Positions 28,501 to 43,400 are shown, counted from the stretch's first letter. The stretch is DNA of 64,000 nt from Ascaris suum (GCA_013433145.1 CM024182.1:3272501-3336500), one strand, 5' to 3'. Translations and numbers: made by a program. The notes: generated by a model from the letters alone, not told the origin.

Positions 28501-30298
28501 ATCGCATTTGGTCATTTCTCGCCGCATTCGCAATTAAATCTACGGTGTGTCCCATTCCCGCTGGCAGTGGTGCTTATGCACAATTAGTCCCATTTTTGAA
28601 AATCTCGTTGGCGACTATTTCAGGCGAAAGCTTGCACAGCTGTATTGTTTAACTAATTTGAAGATTAATTCGAAGATATTGGTTTTTGCTGGAGATCATT
28701 TTTTCACACTGTGAAATAGAAGCTTGAGCGTTGAGCTTGCTGAACATTGCGTTCAATGAAGAAAAAATGGATCGAGGACATAAAAAGTCCCTTGGCATAA
28801 TAAAATCTTATGCGGTTCATTTCAGCGAGTGTTAAATGCCCCATTCCAGAAAATCCCGCAGTTAGCGATTCTCTCAATTAGATGGACAGGGAGGATGAGG
28901 GAATAGTTGAGTTAACTATGGGTAATTCCTTGACACACCCGTTTCAATGAGATATCTATGTGCACAATCCCAGAAGATCGAAAGAATTCGCGAATCGCTC
29001 AATAACGAGTCGCAATCATCGGTGGCACGTCGTCAAGCGTCGTATACGTCGATCAAGGATGAGCTTACAAAAAGAGCCGATCTCGAAACTTTGGAGGAGA
29101 AGAGAACAATGGACGATTTTGTTAAAGTAAGCGATCAATTCGAAATAAACAAAACAGTTTACATCAGAATTGACGGATTGCGTATGCGAAGTTATTCATC
29201 GGCTAACTATAGTCATATACATCCTTCCTATCGCCACTCTCAGAGGGTCGTGGAAGAGCGTAAAGATGATTGACGATCGTAATTGCAGCTATTTTTTGAA
29301 TAAAACTACGCACCAACATCTGAACTAGAAAGGTTGTCATGTAACAACTCATTGATTTTGTAAGGGGAATTGTAATTTTGTTTCTAGCTGTTAACGCATC
29401 CTTGCTTGCGAAAACATCCGGTATACTGATGTAAGCAGTAATTTTGTTTCTAGCTCGAAGGGTAGAACTAGGCTTAATACTTATCGCGTCCCGTACTCAT
29501 ATTGCGATCTTACTGTTGGGATCGCCCAGAACTTAAGGTTTCAAACTTTCTTACATGGAGGAAAATTAGTGTGCAAACCAGGCTAAAATGCAATACTGGA
29601 GCATGCAATCAAGCGTAGAATATAACGAAAATCAACGATCATATAGATATTAGCATCTATAGGGCGTAACTGTAGGCGTAATTCGTTGTGCTAAAGGCTG
29701 CAGCATCACGCCGTAATTTCTGCGGATTTTTCATGCTTCATTAAAGATGAGAGAGGATCGGTGATTTGGCACAGAAATAAGTCGAAGCTGAAGATATAGC
29801 ATGACCCTCTTGAAACTGAACGGATGACCAATGTTTTAGTTAGGAAGACTTAGAAATCGTTAAGCAATTTCTTCCACTTTCATTCAACACCATATGGAAA
29901 TGAAGTGAATTTAATTGTGCGATAAACCACTCAGTCAATCGATCGCATATTTTAATCGTTCTCATAAAAATTTGTTTTTTTCCTCACTGTCGAAGATATA
30001 CGGCATCCTTTTCAATTCCATGCATTTCTATATTTATTTTTGATTCTTCTCCAATTATTTATTTCTACAGCTTCAATTTTCTAATATTTATTTTTATGTG
30101 ATTTTTGATTTTCAGAAGATGAGAGTACAATTTCCAGAACTTACCGAAAGAACACAAAAGGAAATCATAGAAGGAGATGAGACCGAAAATAAGCTAAATG
30201 TGGAAAAGAAGGAATCACAGCGCACAGTTTCATCAATGATCTCAGATAGATCGTATGCTAGCAATACGGCAATTAATACTTCAGATGTGACGCAATAA
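25582..30298 (+). CDS. Single-pass membrane protein with PON/strictosidine-synthase-like propeller end (5' incomplete)
   Basis: Five exons chain in phase: about 25582-25848 (start unresolved, acceptor at 25581 or 25630), 26692-26794, 27809-28014, 28974-29126, 30116-30298 (stop). The outside part includes LVDCLPQEAYYLPIDDTIWL and TNGTSFSRKHFTMVGIDVYM. Spacing and pattern (LVD, then D-T-I-W-L, NGT, and a strand pair before a Pro) resemble the last two blades of paraoxonase-type six-bladed propellers; this is my alignment by eye. Exon 3 carries a membrane span (SVAIGIAIAILFALAIFGAH) with a following HFRRRLH stop-transfer, so the tail is cytoplasmic and about 165 residues, with ARRQASYTS and a Glu/Lys-rich coil. 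The first half of the propeller was not found. A paralogue lies at 55718-59314 on the other strand. The molecular role is unknown. Confidence 0.6.
28397..28525. repeat. Imperfect minisatellite, four units of about 32 bp
   Basis: Four diverged copies in a row, each of the type ACCTGGGACCACACTTGGGC followed by a C/T-rich end. It lies in the intron between the membrane-span exon and the next exon of the 25.6-30.3 kb gene. Confidence 0.6.
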
Positions 30299-30299
30299 A
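30294..30299 (+). promoter_or_regulatory. AATAAA hexamer overlapping the stop codon
   Basis: The last codons read ACG CAA TAA, so AATAAA spans the stop of the membrane-protein gene. If it is used for polyadenylation, the 3' untranslated region would be only a few tens of bases; it could equally be chance in AT-rich DNA. Confidence 0.3.
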
Positions 30300-33111
30300 G
30301 AAGCTAAATTATTATCTAGGAATTTGAATACAACGTTCCTTTTAAGGGCACTTTGTTGTGAGTGATCATTAATATCGGGAGCCAATTACGTGTTACTTTA
30401 AGAAATGAGGTGAAAAATGAAAGGAATCGATGAACACTTGATTATTCATAAAAGTGAAAATCACAAAAGTGAAAAAAAAGGAAAATTCATCGATGTCCTC
30501 TTGGCTGGTCTAGTTGCGGATTTCTGTCAGGACATGCAGCTCCCGCCTAGGCCTACTAGTCGGCACAGATATCAAGATAAGCTGTAATCTTCACTCGCAT
30601 TTTCATTGCCCTGAAATTCCCTGCGAAAATTAAAAGAGTAAATCATATTTAGCGGATATTGCAATATAAATGCATCGAATACTTCTACGAAGACCTTACA
30701 ACTTATTGCTGCCTTATTATCGAACATTGCCTATCTGTTCGGCATCTGACTTTGAATATTAAACGTATTGCAAATATCTAGAAGCATTTCACTAGTATAG
30801 CATCCTGTTAAATTAAGTGTTCATAGGTACTATGCTAATCGCCTTAAAATGGTTTCCTTTGTCCGATTACTACGACGTCAAGACGGTTTACTATGCTGAT
30901 TTTCGAATAATGCACGATTTTGTACTATTTATAAAACTACCAGTGCATTTTATCAGGAATTCTCTTTAGTCTGCATTCGCTGTATTGTAACCGCCGTCGT
31001 CACCATTACCAATTAGCTCTTAAAACGTGCTCACTGGACAACGTTCTCCGCATTCTCACATTAGGGCTGCGTACGCTACATCTATCGTTTCAAAAATTTT
31101 GTGCAGGTAAGACGACCAATTAAGCTCACCTATCGTCAAAATCCTTTGAACCCCCACTCAATCATTAAAATGGTCCATTGCAAATATTTGTTATTCACAT
31201 TGTATCTTGCTGACCTTCACATCCGTTGTTCCTTCTGCATGATTCTATCATGCGCTCGCTTGCTTCTTCTGCTGCGACTTTTTTTGGGGACAACAAAATA
31301 TTTTTCTGCGCACTTTTCAATCGAAGATGTTTGAACTGAGAACGGATCTCCATAGGAATCAGTTGCGGAATTTGACCTGTTTTTCAAATAAGTCGACGAC
31401 AGAAAATGCCAGTATTCACGCAGCATATAACCTGCAGCACTTTGTATCTATTTTAGACACCTTTAAATCCAATTTTTATAGCGGCAAAAAAAACGTTGAT
31501 GAACAATTTCCACGATTCAATTTTACATTATAAAACAATGAGTGAGGCAGTTGAGAAAATAACCACTCGGATGACGTGGTGAAGTGAAACTCTCTGAGAA
31601 AGGAGTAATCTGTTGCCCACCCCCTTCCCCCTCCCCCCACTCGCTTCGTCTTTTTTCAGACTCCCATAACGATCTCGATTTTTTTCTAGGTCACTGCAAA
31701 CATGATATAAGAAGAAAACTATGAGTAACTTGTTGATGCGACAACTATAATGGCGCAACTTAAAGTTCGGAATAACCTACAATTCACAGGTATATGCTAG
31801 CATAAAAAATTGGTCACTTTTTTGAAAGTGGTCACATGCGCCATCTGATCCTCAAAATGAAACGTCCACCCAACCCGCATGCTTTATTTTCAATTGGGGA
31901 CCACTGAAAAACAGCTCTGCATCACCAGAAGTTTCGTATTTACAAGAAAAAACGGCAGCATTTTGCAATGAATAAGTGAAATGGAAAACAGTCGCTAATC
32001 ATATTGACCACTTCCACGCTTCTGCATTCCCCCGCCTTATCATCTCTGGAAATAAGAGGCTCTAATCATTCATCCGACCTTTGACTTCTCCTTTTAACGA
32101 TCACCCTGTACGCGCACAGCTTGCACATATTTAGATTTCCATATGTATAATGACAAATCTCTATCTACGCAATCAAGACCTATCATTTGCATAAAACGAC
32201 ACTCTGCAAATGATCCTAGCACAAGCGTTAAGCAAAGAAAAAACAATTAATGCCACCTAGGCCACCAAAAACCGTGACAGCAGACTGTCAAGAAACAGAA
32301 GAGAGGACTCAGCAAATATAAGTGCAGAATACCATCACAAAAACCAACTCTGGCAATAAACTGCCCAAGCATACCAACATCTACAATATATGCGAAACAA
32401 CAGCGGTGAACAAAAAGATCGTTATTTTGGCAAAAGAAAGTAACATAAAAAACCGAATGTCAGATGAACATCTGCACCCTTGACGACTTCAAACTGCCTA
32501 TTCTATAAACAAACAAACAAAAAAACACTCAGGAGAACCGCTGTTACCGAATCGTTTTTGCCGATAATAGCACAAAGAGATCAACATATTAACGTGAAGT
32601 CGGATAGCTAAAGTATCAGACCATAAATAAGATACACACTGTCAGACCGACCCTCGGTAAAACCACAGTACATGAACACATCTCTCCCATTCTCCCTCCC
32701 ATTCACCTGATGCTATTTGTGGGACATACTTGACGCATATGGTGACGACGATGAACAACACCAATGAGATCAGTTAGTAAAAAAGCTTCAAACCGCTTCG
32801 AGAACTTTGCTTCATTTATTTAAATTGCTTCGAATTTAGAGCATTAGACGGTCGTATACCAATATAACTATCAATTAAATGCTACTAGAATCACCCCTCT
32901 CTCCCAAAATAAAAATCCCACAATTTCGAAAACACTCCGCTTCTAGTGATCACCAATAACTATACAACAGCTTCAAAGTACTTTTCATCCAAAATGCAAA
33001 TATACAAATGTGGACAAGTGAAAACATAACGAAGGCGACGATTAAAAAGGCGCTGTTTAGGCAAGCAGACAGAGTCTCTTCTGGCCCGGACACCGTACCA
33101 TGATTGCCTTC
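30300..33111. other. Convergent intergenic region; no gene recognised
   Basis: It lies between the 3' ends of a plus-strand gene and a minus-strand gene. Base composition switches from T-rich to A-rich on the plus strand near 31.5-32 kb, as expected where transcription direction changes. Small frames (31217-31758) show no domain or splice support. Confidence 0.4.
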
Positions 33112-34133
33112 TCAGCAGTTACAGTCTTCTTTGGCCTGAAATCCAAACGTAAAAATGCGACGAACATATGATCGAAAGTCATGAATTTTTATTAAAGCCA
33201 TGAGTCAAAGCCATTTATTCACCCTCTGTAATGCTCAAATATCGACATCCGAATAAGTGCGATATAACAATCTTTTAATATATCTGAAAATCGGTTTTGA
33301 AGAGAAAACAGAAAAGGATCGAGTATGGAGGGGTATGAGTGAACGAAAATTGGTATTGCTGCAGGTCGATGCACGAGCAAATGGCCAGTGACTCAGGATG
33401 CTGAATATGGAAAAGAAATATCAACCCACACGATTCGCCCCGTTCATTTACTGTCACTTAGAAATGAAACAACTACGTTCTCAGGATGGCATGAAAAGCA
33501 CTTTTGTTCAGTCCGCCCGAATGGATGGGAAGAGTTGGTGACCAGAAAAGAGGTTATTTAGCATGATTAGAAGCTAAAAAGAGATGAAGTGCTGTAATAT
33601 CGCTAACACAGATTTTCCGATGTGAATCAAGCAAATGGAATCGTCTTCCCATCAAACAAGAGAATTTCTGCAGCATTCTGGAAGCAGAGACACTAGTCGA
33701 TATAAAAGACGGCAAAAACAGCAGTCTGTGTATCTATGTTTCACCAGGCTCATCAAATTTACATATTATAAGCCTACTTTCAAAGACACATCTGCAGGCT
33801 TCATGTCGTTTTAAACTGTTTACTTGCACAACATTCCTTACCATTTCATACGCAAATTCCAACTGGTACTTGCTTTCTTTTCTCGTTTCTTCATCCGCAA
33901 GTGCAAAAACCATATTTTAATAATCTTCGACCAGTAAGTACAACACGTCCTCCTTCTAGCAAGATTGATTTATAGTGACATTTAAGCAAGTGGAAAGGGA
34001 GAAGCAGGGTGCAGGAACCAAATAAACATCCTATCTGTCCGACACCATCCGGATGTATTCTTGCCAGCTAACCAGGAACTGGCGCAAACATTTAGGAGGG
34101 ATAACTTGGCCGAGCTTTTTGGCACTCACTACT

Positions 34134-34202
<69 letters not shown>

Positions 34203-37200
34203 GCATAAAGCTGCGAGGCAGCAGTATTCCGCTAAAACAGAACTGAAAAACGACAAACAAATGAATGAAAACATACGGCGGCGCGTCTTCAACATTCATT
34301 CCATCATTGGGACGTAGCTGATAATAAATCCGCATTGGGTTCGACAAATACCAGCCATATTCAGACTAAAATAATATATTGATGTTGGGCGCCGAAATAC
34401 TATTTTTTATTGTGCTTTAAATCAATAAATAGATCGTTAAGTTCTTGCCCCACTAATACTGAGATCAGAATATAACATAAAATGATAAATCTCGACCTAT
34501 GTATCACATACAGGTGTCTTTCATCGCCAATCACAAACCAGACAAACTTTCACAACAAACTCTGAAGCGGCAAATTTGTGTGTGCCAGAGCTTCTCAATT
34601 TACCAATAAAAATTATAGAAATTACACGCAAACGCATCATCATTCGGCATTCGGCATCTACTCTTCACCTATTGTTTTCGTGGACGACTCTATCGTTTGG
34701 ACACTTATTAAACGGATATCCGTTAGAACAATAAATGGAGACGGTTGGTGGCCGCTTCCGCCTCTAGACTGTCACTCAATCTATTAGCTCACTTAATATA
34801 TACATTAGTTATATTAAGTTGCAAGGAGGAATAATAAAGGTTGGGAATGTCCCCAGGTAGAAGAACGTTCGACTTGAAGCCAGAAGTGACGAACTCATGC
34901 ATCTACAATTCTGCCACCCATCAGCCTCTCCCACCCCTTCCCTCTCTTGCAAAGTTTCTTTTGATGCGACCATCAGCACTGGAAATGCATCCAAAGTGTG
35001 GTTGAACGCTTACATACTATAAATGGAACAGGTAAACAACTCCTGTGTAATAGCTCAAGTTGTTACACGATAACTGCAATGAACCTCTTCAGAAAAAAAT
35101 GCAGAAGCGCAAGACATTACAGACATTCAATAAAACAAAGGAAAACAAATGAACGAGGGAAAAAAGAAATAAGAAACATGTAACAAGCCAAAAAAGTAAT
35201 TCACCTTTGGCCTTTTAAGGCTTTGGATTAATGATCGGTCGTCAGTGAAGCCATTGAATCTGCAAAAAAGATAGTCGGTGCAATAAAAAAAAATGCAAAG
35301 AACTACTAAGAAATTAATGCTAAAAGGATGCCTTAAAAGGATCTCAGATAAACACAGCGATAAAATTGTGTACATAAAGAGAGCAATCAGTATTTAATAA
35401 ATAATTGAAAAAAAGAACAATTCGGCAACTTTGTAATATACGCTCGCAATCTATGCAAATAAACAAAGCAGCAATTAGTATGATAGGAAATAAACGACTG
35501 CTTTCAGGTAGTTCACTTCTATAGCAACATTTTTAAACAGTCGCTCTTAACTTCTTCATACCCCAACGTTAGAAAACTACATCCTGCTAACCTCTTTTCC
35601 AAGAGACCGGCATTCGTTTTCTCATACGTATTATTTTGCGCCCATAAAACCTACTAATTTCGATCTCAACATCACTCGGTTTCAAAATCTTTTAGCAAAT
35701 CTCTTATTGTTTTTTCAAGTCAATGCAATACGACTTCTTCTTAAAACATAAAACAACTTAACATTATTGGGAATCAAATCACCTCTTTTCAAAAAAGACA
35801 CTTCTCTGAACACTGCAAAGTTCCATTAACTACTTCGACTGTTTACTGGATCACTAACAGTAGACGTACCTAATCACTTCAATAACAAATCATTAAATTG
35901 TTTTCCGCTACCGCAACGAGATGTTCGTGTGCCTCTTTTATGCTAACTTGTGGAGATAAATGTATACCGCGAACCACGGTGAGAACATAGTGAATACATT
36001 CACATCAATTATATTTAAGTGCCTGGAATATAACGTGAATAATGGCTGAAAAAGTTGCGTATAAGTGAAAAAATCCTGGCATTGCTGATGCTCACGTTTC
36101 ACGAGGACATCTCACTTCTGCTTCTTCTAGATGCATCGAAAATGGTTTCTGAACCGAATATACTTACTCTGACTTCTTATACGAGAGTAACCTTACTTGA
36201 AGACTCCACTATCAAGGAGGGAGAGAAAGGAACAGCATCATAGAAGAACCCTACACCTATTTGAGGTAAACAAAGTCATTTACGAACATTTCCATGAACG
36301 TGAAATATTTAAGTCTGACCTCAGGCACTCTCTGTTACGACACTCCAATGCGAATTTACCATCATCGCGATGTTTGTCGATCGCCCGTAGGTTTCCTCCA
36401 CAGTAACGACACTTCGTTTGACGCAATGGCTGACCCTGTATAATGAACGAATTGAACATGTACCGCAGTCAAGACATAACACTACCGTACAGTCCTCAAC
36501 AAAGCGTCAGTTATAAATATTCCAGAATAACGAGAGGCGACACCTTTCGCGGAGCTACTTTTAAGGCAAGACAAGCAAAAACCAGGTACATATAAACCTG
36601 TCTTGTCTGAAACAACCTATGCTACGGCAGATATAAACTTTAATGAATGCGAGAAAATATAACTGCAGAACTCAACAACTCATCAGGTCCGCCATCATGA
36701 ATTCTGAGAAAATTACTGCGATCAATCATTGAATACGCAACAACTTCGACGAAACGAAGAGACTTTCCGAAAACCGTCAACAATAACAACTACCTTCCTA
36801 CTGCAACTACTAAGCCGCCCGATAAATGCAACTGGTTTCAAAAAATTGCTCTACTTCCCTCTTCCATGCCTTTTATCTTTACCATTCAAACCAAAGAGCT
36901 CTGTAAAATGAAGTTACTCCAATACAGCTTAAGTTACCTAAAATGGTGCTTACCTTATTACCCTTTCTCTGTTTGATGGGCACAGTACTGGGAGCTGGTG
37001 ATGACGGCGCCTTTTTGAGAGCTTCCAAAAACGACGTCGAGTCATCCAGCGGTGTGAATGGCTTGTCTGCAAATGATCAATCATATGCACAATTACTCAA
37101 ACTTATTACCCATTTAAGCCCAGAGATGCGTAATACACATACGCTCACATGAAAGCACGCTCAAACTCTTAACAAAACACAGCATTAATTCGTTTCCAAA

Positions 37201-40200
37201 TTATAGGCACACTAGTTACTGACCCATCTTCGAGTCAGGCGCTTGGAAAAATATTCGAGCAACACCACTTTGTGATTTCATATAACAACTAATCACAACA
37301 TCGCATTCAATTTCACCGCGTTTGGCCATATGTTTCGCCGACATTTTCGCTAGTGGTTTTATGTCTGCATAACTTCAGCACAGGTGCACCACTCCTCTGG
37401 TTAAAGCTGTGAAATTTAAATCAGTTTAGGGGCTCTACTCAAGCACTGGTAGCATCAGACTATCTGCTACGGTAGATGTTATTGCTGCGCTAAACCATGG
37501 CGCAAGTGTCTACAGTAAGAGCAACATGACGCTCAATTACGTTGAATTCTCGAGGGGTATTCACCATATATGGGCTTTTGCCATGCGTCCGAGGAGAGCC
37601 TCAGATTACCAGCTCCTTCGCCCATCTAAAATACACTAATGCTAACTATTTACCAAGTTGCAGCACCAGGAAGTTAAATAAGCAACTCATCGACATTGCA
37701 GACAAGCGACAGTCTCCTTCCTTTAGCTCATCACCATTACTCCTTGCAAGTTGTGAAACTCCAACGTCAGCAGTCCTATAGAACATGAGAGCGTTTATAG
37801 CACTAATAACTGCGGGAATAAAACGCAGAACCGGAAACTTACTTAGCTCATTGGCGAGTCTGGCTGCAGAGCACTTTTGAATTATTCGATTGATCATTTC
37901 CTGATTAGCTGCTTTCACCACTTCAGCCAATCTTTTGTCATCGACAACCGCAGCGAATTCCTCAACGCCTTCTAAATTGAGGGTCATCATTAATGCTCAG
38001 AAAGAAGCAAACAATGAAATATAAGATCCATTCAATTTAGTGAAAAAAATCGGGCAAAATCGACTACTAAGTTATAAAGTGTAATCAAAAGAGAGAAAGT
38101 AAGGCAGCCTTGCCAGAAGGATTTATGCGAATAGAGGCCTTTACAAGATTTACAGGAAACTCGTCCACTTTTGGAACGCCTGCAATATACTTTTACACAT
38201 ATTCAAGAACCAATTTTCTGATAGGCCCAATAAAAAATACACAATGTCCGCGAATACAAAAAAGGAGCGGAGAGCCAAATTTAATGGTCAGGCGGCCGAC
38301 ACTACTGAGATTTCGTACATTCTCATTCATTTCTGCATTGCCCCAATTTCCCGCTAGGCTAACAGTTGGCAGGAAAATTAATTCTGCTTTCGAGAAGCCT
38401 TAAAAGCCTTTTCGTTTATTTCATATTAAAAATACAATTCATTCTGTAAAATGAGAGAAGACTAAATTAATGTAGTCAACTGGACAAGGACAGGCAATCG
38501 TCCCTTAAACTACAATTAGCCCATTACCCGAGGATATTAAAGTGCACCAAACTGCTTATTTTACGAACAAGAATTATATTTTCCCAGCAAAGAAAATCCC
38601 CACCGTTACAGAATTAACATACACCATAGAGTATTCGTCCCTTCCAATCTTTCTTGGATATCTTCTGGAGACAAACTCTTCAACGCTCCTCCCCTCGCTA
38701 CGTCCTCGGTCGGATGATAGATCAAGTAGTCACTAAATCCGCCTTTCCCCATCGCTTATCGAAAAAATTTAGAACCCCAAGACCACCGTTCAAACTCGCC
38801 TGGCAGCCATTACACGTGCTATTAAAAAATAGACCCACAATCGGGCAACTTTTCTGCATCGTTTTCCAACAGAGCTCACTTCACGTTTTAGAAGACAACT
38901 GATAAACAGCGTAGTACGAGATGTGTTAATTCCGAGATTGCTAAGCTATCGGCTCTGCGTTTAATTATGTCTTACGATGCACTTAACTGTGATGCATGGT
39001 GATATGCTGTAATCAGCAAATGTAAAAATGAGTCCTACCGTCGAAATGTGGTTCACGCTTTCTGTAGCGCATTAAATTTAACGAATCAGCGCCCGCATTC
39101 ATCTCCGACTGTGGCAGTTCTCCGATCATAGCGAGTATAGCGTCAACCAAGCCACCACCCTGAAAATTAAATCACCTTAAAAGTTTCCATTACGAACACA
39201 GCAGCTGGTTGTCCCTCTTTTTTTGGAGGTACAAATGATTCTGGTAGGGGCTGGACGCGTAATCAAGCATCAACTATAAAATCAAAACGAACAAACGAAG
39301 GCAATCAAAATCGGAGGGCGATATAAAATCTAATCCACAATCCACTAGTGAAACAATTTAATACTCACTGATACCCTTGCAAGCGCTGAGGATGAAAAAG
39401 GAATAACAACCCTCCACTGTCCTGTATATAGTTGCCGACCACAACTGAAAACAACGGTAACAATCAGAAGTTATTACCGCAATCTCACTCGTATTGGAAT
39501 CCCCTCGAAAGAGATCCTCGACCAAGCCCTGTTCGTCCACCTCTTTGACCTCTATGGCACTTTCCTCGCTTCCCTTTCCAGATGGCTCCGGAGCAAATGT
39601 CACCTCCGCTTGAGGTAGTGAAGCCACCTGAAATGATACAATAAAAATCGCCGCACTTTCACCTCTGTTGTATTTATATCCCAGTAATCAGTCGATGTTG
39701 GAGCCAGCCACAGTCGACATGAAAACATTTTATATTCTGGTTGCACTCTATTCCCCTTATTACGGCGGTATCCGGCAAAGCGCGAACCCTTTCCAACTGG
39801 TCGCCAACCAGCTGCCACAATCTGTCACTCTCCTGGCCGGACTTAAACTCTATTAAAATCTACGCTAAGCTTTCTGAGTAGCTCATTTCACGATACAAAC
39901 GACCTGAATTTAAACCTCAAAGCTCTTTAAGAAGCTAAAAATTTGTTGCCTATTGTTAACACTTTCAGAACCTGATGCCACCTTAATCATGTGCCATACA
40001 GCAACTCTGCCGTTTTAGCTCTGCTTTGCTATCAGCTGACAACCTGCACGCATTAATGCAAAAAAAAGTCGAAAATTGCCTTCAAAACCGAAGCAACTGA
40101 AATCGTTTTTTGCCACAAAGGTTGTAGCTTTTGTGGTTCTTTCAATATATCAAATAGTCGTACAATATTCAAAGAAATAGGTTGGTTCCTCAAACGTCGC

Positions 40201-40399
40201 AAAGATTTCAGCTTTCCTCAAATTAATGGACTGCGGACGGCTAAGCTGAACAAATATAACATCGCCAAACAGTGCTCTCCTACTGAACCGACTACTCCTG
40301 CCTATCCAAACTAATCAACCGGTTCAAAACTTGTTTACATAAATTTCATATTTTTGTTATGTTGCTTTAATTAATGTTGTACACACATAGCGCAGACGG

Positions 40400-40494
<95 letters not shown>

Positions 40495-43400
40495 TGCGCT
40501 TCTTTAGCAAGTCATTACGACGACATCCATGTGTGCATGGTGCAATACTTGCCTACTCAATAATTGCAATTAGAAATGAAGAAAGCTTTGGCTGTACAAT
40601 TCGACATTTTTGATCTGCAGCCGGGGTGCCTGAATCCGGTTTCATTCTAGTTGGCAGACGATGCGAAGGAGCAGGTTTTTACCACTTATCAAATTATCAA
40701 AACTTAGAAGAAGAACAATGAAATAATCCCCTATAAGCCATCACTGGCACGACTGAGTAGTCTGACAGATTCGCTGGTGAAAATTTTTTGGCACCATGTG
40801 AGCAACCATAAACAACGATCTAAGTCTTTGCAATGCTTCACATATTCTCTCATAGTCACCCAACAATATCAAAAAAGTGACTTTCTTTTGCAAGTGTTTA
40901 GCAACCGAATGCATGAGCAGTTTCAACAATAATGATTACAATTTATGGAAACTTAACAGAACGTGCAAACTGCTGAAATTTCTGATAAAATGCGCAAATG
41001 ACAAAAGTCTCAGATAAAAGAGGTGTGACACTTTTTTTAGAACGCGAAATTTCTGCAGGCAATGTAATTCCTCATGCAATTTATATTCTCCACTTTCATA
41101 TGAATAAAAAGTAAATACGCACATCAAACATTGGTGTAGATACCTTAAGCACTTTTTGTGCCTTACTGGCAGTCGCCGAACTTATTTAATCCTCAGCCTG
41201 TTTAGCCTAACTCATCCCATTTTATCATATGCGAGCAGGCTTCTATTTTCTTCATCATAGGTATGCAACTTTTTCCAACCCTACGCCATATTCGTCATTT
41301 AACGAAAGCATCCTTGCTCACCAAAAACGTAATTTCAAGTTCAAAAGCGAATCTTCGTTACCTCAGCATTGAGGTTCAAACAGGATATTCTCATCAATCG
41401 CGTGCACACTTGCCTTTGTGCACGCCTATTGACGGAACATGCATTTAGAAGTTACAACAGCAGCTCTTCTAAATGCAATACTTTGCACACTGGTCAAAAA
41501 CTGCGAAGCATTCGATTTATGGCGCTAAGAAATCACGAAAAGAGTGCAAAAACACCTACATAAGCGAGTGTAACCAAAGTGAATGAATGAAGTACGAAGT
41601 AAGAAGCAAAGTAAAGGAGTAAAATCGGAGAAATTCATCTGAGTATGGACTATTCTGACATCGTCCATCACCGTTCACCTCCGTCAATAGGCGATGAAAG
41701 AGATCGAAAAGAGTGAAAGTGACTAGACATGAAAGTAAAGCTTAGACCAAATTTCACTTAATTGGAGCACTAGGAACAGTCACGAGGAAAGACCACAATA
41801 AATCGAACAACAAATATCAATCCTCATATGTCAAAAGTGGACATTTCAATTCGATGTCAGAAGAATATTTTGATTAAAGTGGATAAATGACAACAAATGG
41901 TTAGCAGGATAGACCCGCTCACACTTCAGCACTGAATTTTTATACGCAATCAAGTACACTTGCAACCTGCTTCTCGAGAACATTGTTTTATCAACACAAC
42001 GATCGTCTTTCAATTAGTGCAGAATTCGGACCGAATACTTCGTGACAAAAGTTATTATAAGGTATACACCACACATACCCACACAGACGGACACACACGC
42101 ATACGCACAGACGTGATATTATTACATTGCGTTTTAAGTGAAGAACTTCACAGAGGTGGATAAAAGAAAACAGCGGGTATCAATTGCACAAATAACTGCG
42201 ATACTCTGCACGAACGAAGAAACAACAAAGTTACACTCCAAATCAAAATCGGCACCTTACTTTACAGCTTTTTGTGATTCCAGTGGAAAGTGCTGTCTGC
42301 ATTCAGGTTTTCCACGAGTTCACTCTTTAAAATTAAGTTGTGCCCATCGAGTCATCCACTTCAATTCGAAACCTTTTCACAAGGATTTTAATAAATCTTC
42401 AGCCGAAAGACCGATACGTTGGCATTTCTTCAGTCTTGAGCAATTTTAGTGCGAATGTGTGGCTTGCCAACAATTTGCGTGGACCGATTTTGGATAAGCC
42501 AGGCAAAAGCCGCTTATTTAGGTAACAAATCAATTTGGCGACCATAGTAGTCGTCTACCGCCAAGACCAGCAGAGGTCATTGCTCATATACCATCAAAGT
42601 ATATTCGCATTTTACTGCATCTATTTTTAAATGTCCTCCATATAGCTATCCATTCAGAGAACGATCAACCAAAAATATTCCCACAATAAATGACGCTCAT
42701 ATTGGTCAAGTTATGTCCTAGCAGAGCAAAATATCTATTAAATTCTACGAATTTTACCACTAAGCGGAGCCTTCTATAACAAACTCGAGTGTGCCACTCT
42801 TCCCAAATAGAGAAGATCGGAAGTCCTTCAAATATTCCGCGACCATTAAAAATTCTTCGCAGCATAACAACAAGCAGCTAATCTATTAAGTAAAGCGAAC
42901 GGTTAGAGTTTAAAACATTTGGAGCACGCCAGCAAACTAGCTTACAACTGCTGCTTAGGCTAACGAACAACAGTGAAAACCTATCATTCAAAAAACTTCA
43001 ACACTTGAATAAAAACGCTCTCAGATGAATTCTTCATTGCAATATTTATTCCCCATGATAATTTGCCAACGAATATAAGTGTCTTCTTGAAATGTAAAAC
43101 AATTTGAGTTTCACGAATTCGAAGATGGAGTGTACCCCCCACTGCACTTCATTAGCAAGTTTTCAATCAAAACTTCCCCAAGTCAGGCGCACAATAATTC
43201 AGCCACTCAACAACACCTCAACGTAGATAATGCGAACCAATATGCAAGAACGCCTGATGGCTCAGAGGAAAGTCTTGTCTGCTCGCACTAAAATAGCGAA
43301 GAAAAAGATGACGTTGATATGCACTTTGCTTTGCATAGTGGAAAAAAAGTCGTTAAGATTCAGGTGAGGTTTTTTTCATTATCCAAAAAAATGTTGTGAT

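Noticed and set aside
33061..33135. Alternative last-exon frame of the acidic gene (PKKTVTAEKAIMV and on)
   Set aside because: It needs phase 2 entry, while the preceding exon ends in phase 0; the short frame AKEDCNC-stop fits.
36943..37152. Plus-strand 69-codon frame with a signal-peptide-like start
   Set aside because: The minus strand has an exon here (37066-36954) with strong splice sites and the phase needed by its neighbours, so the plus frame is a shadow.
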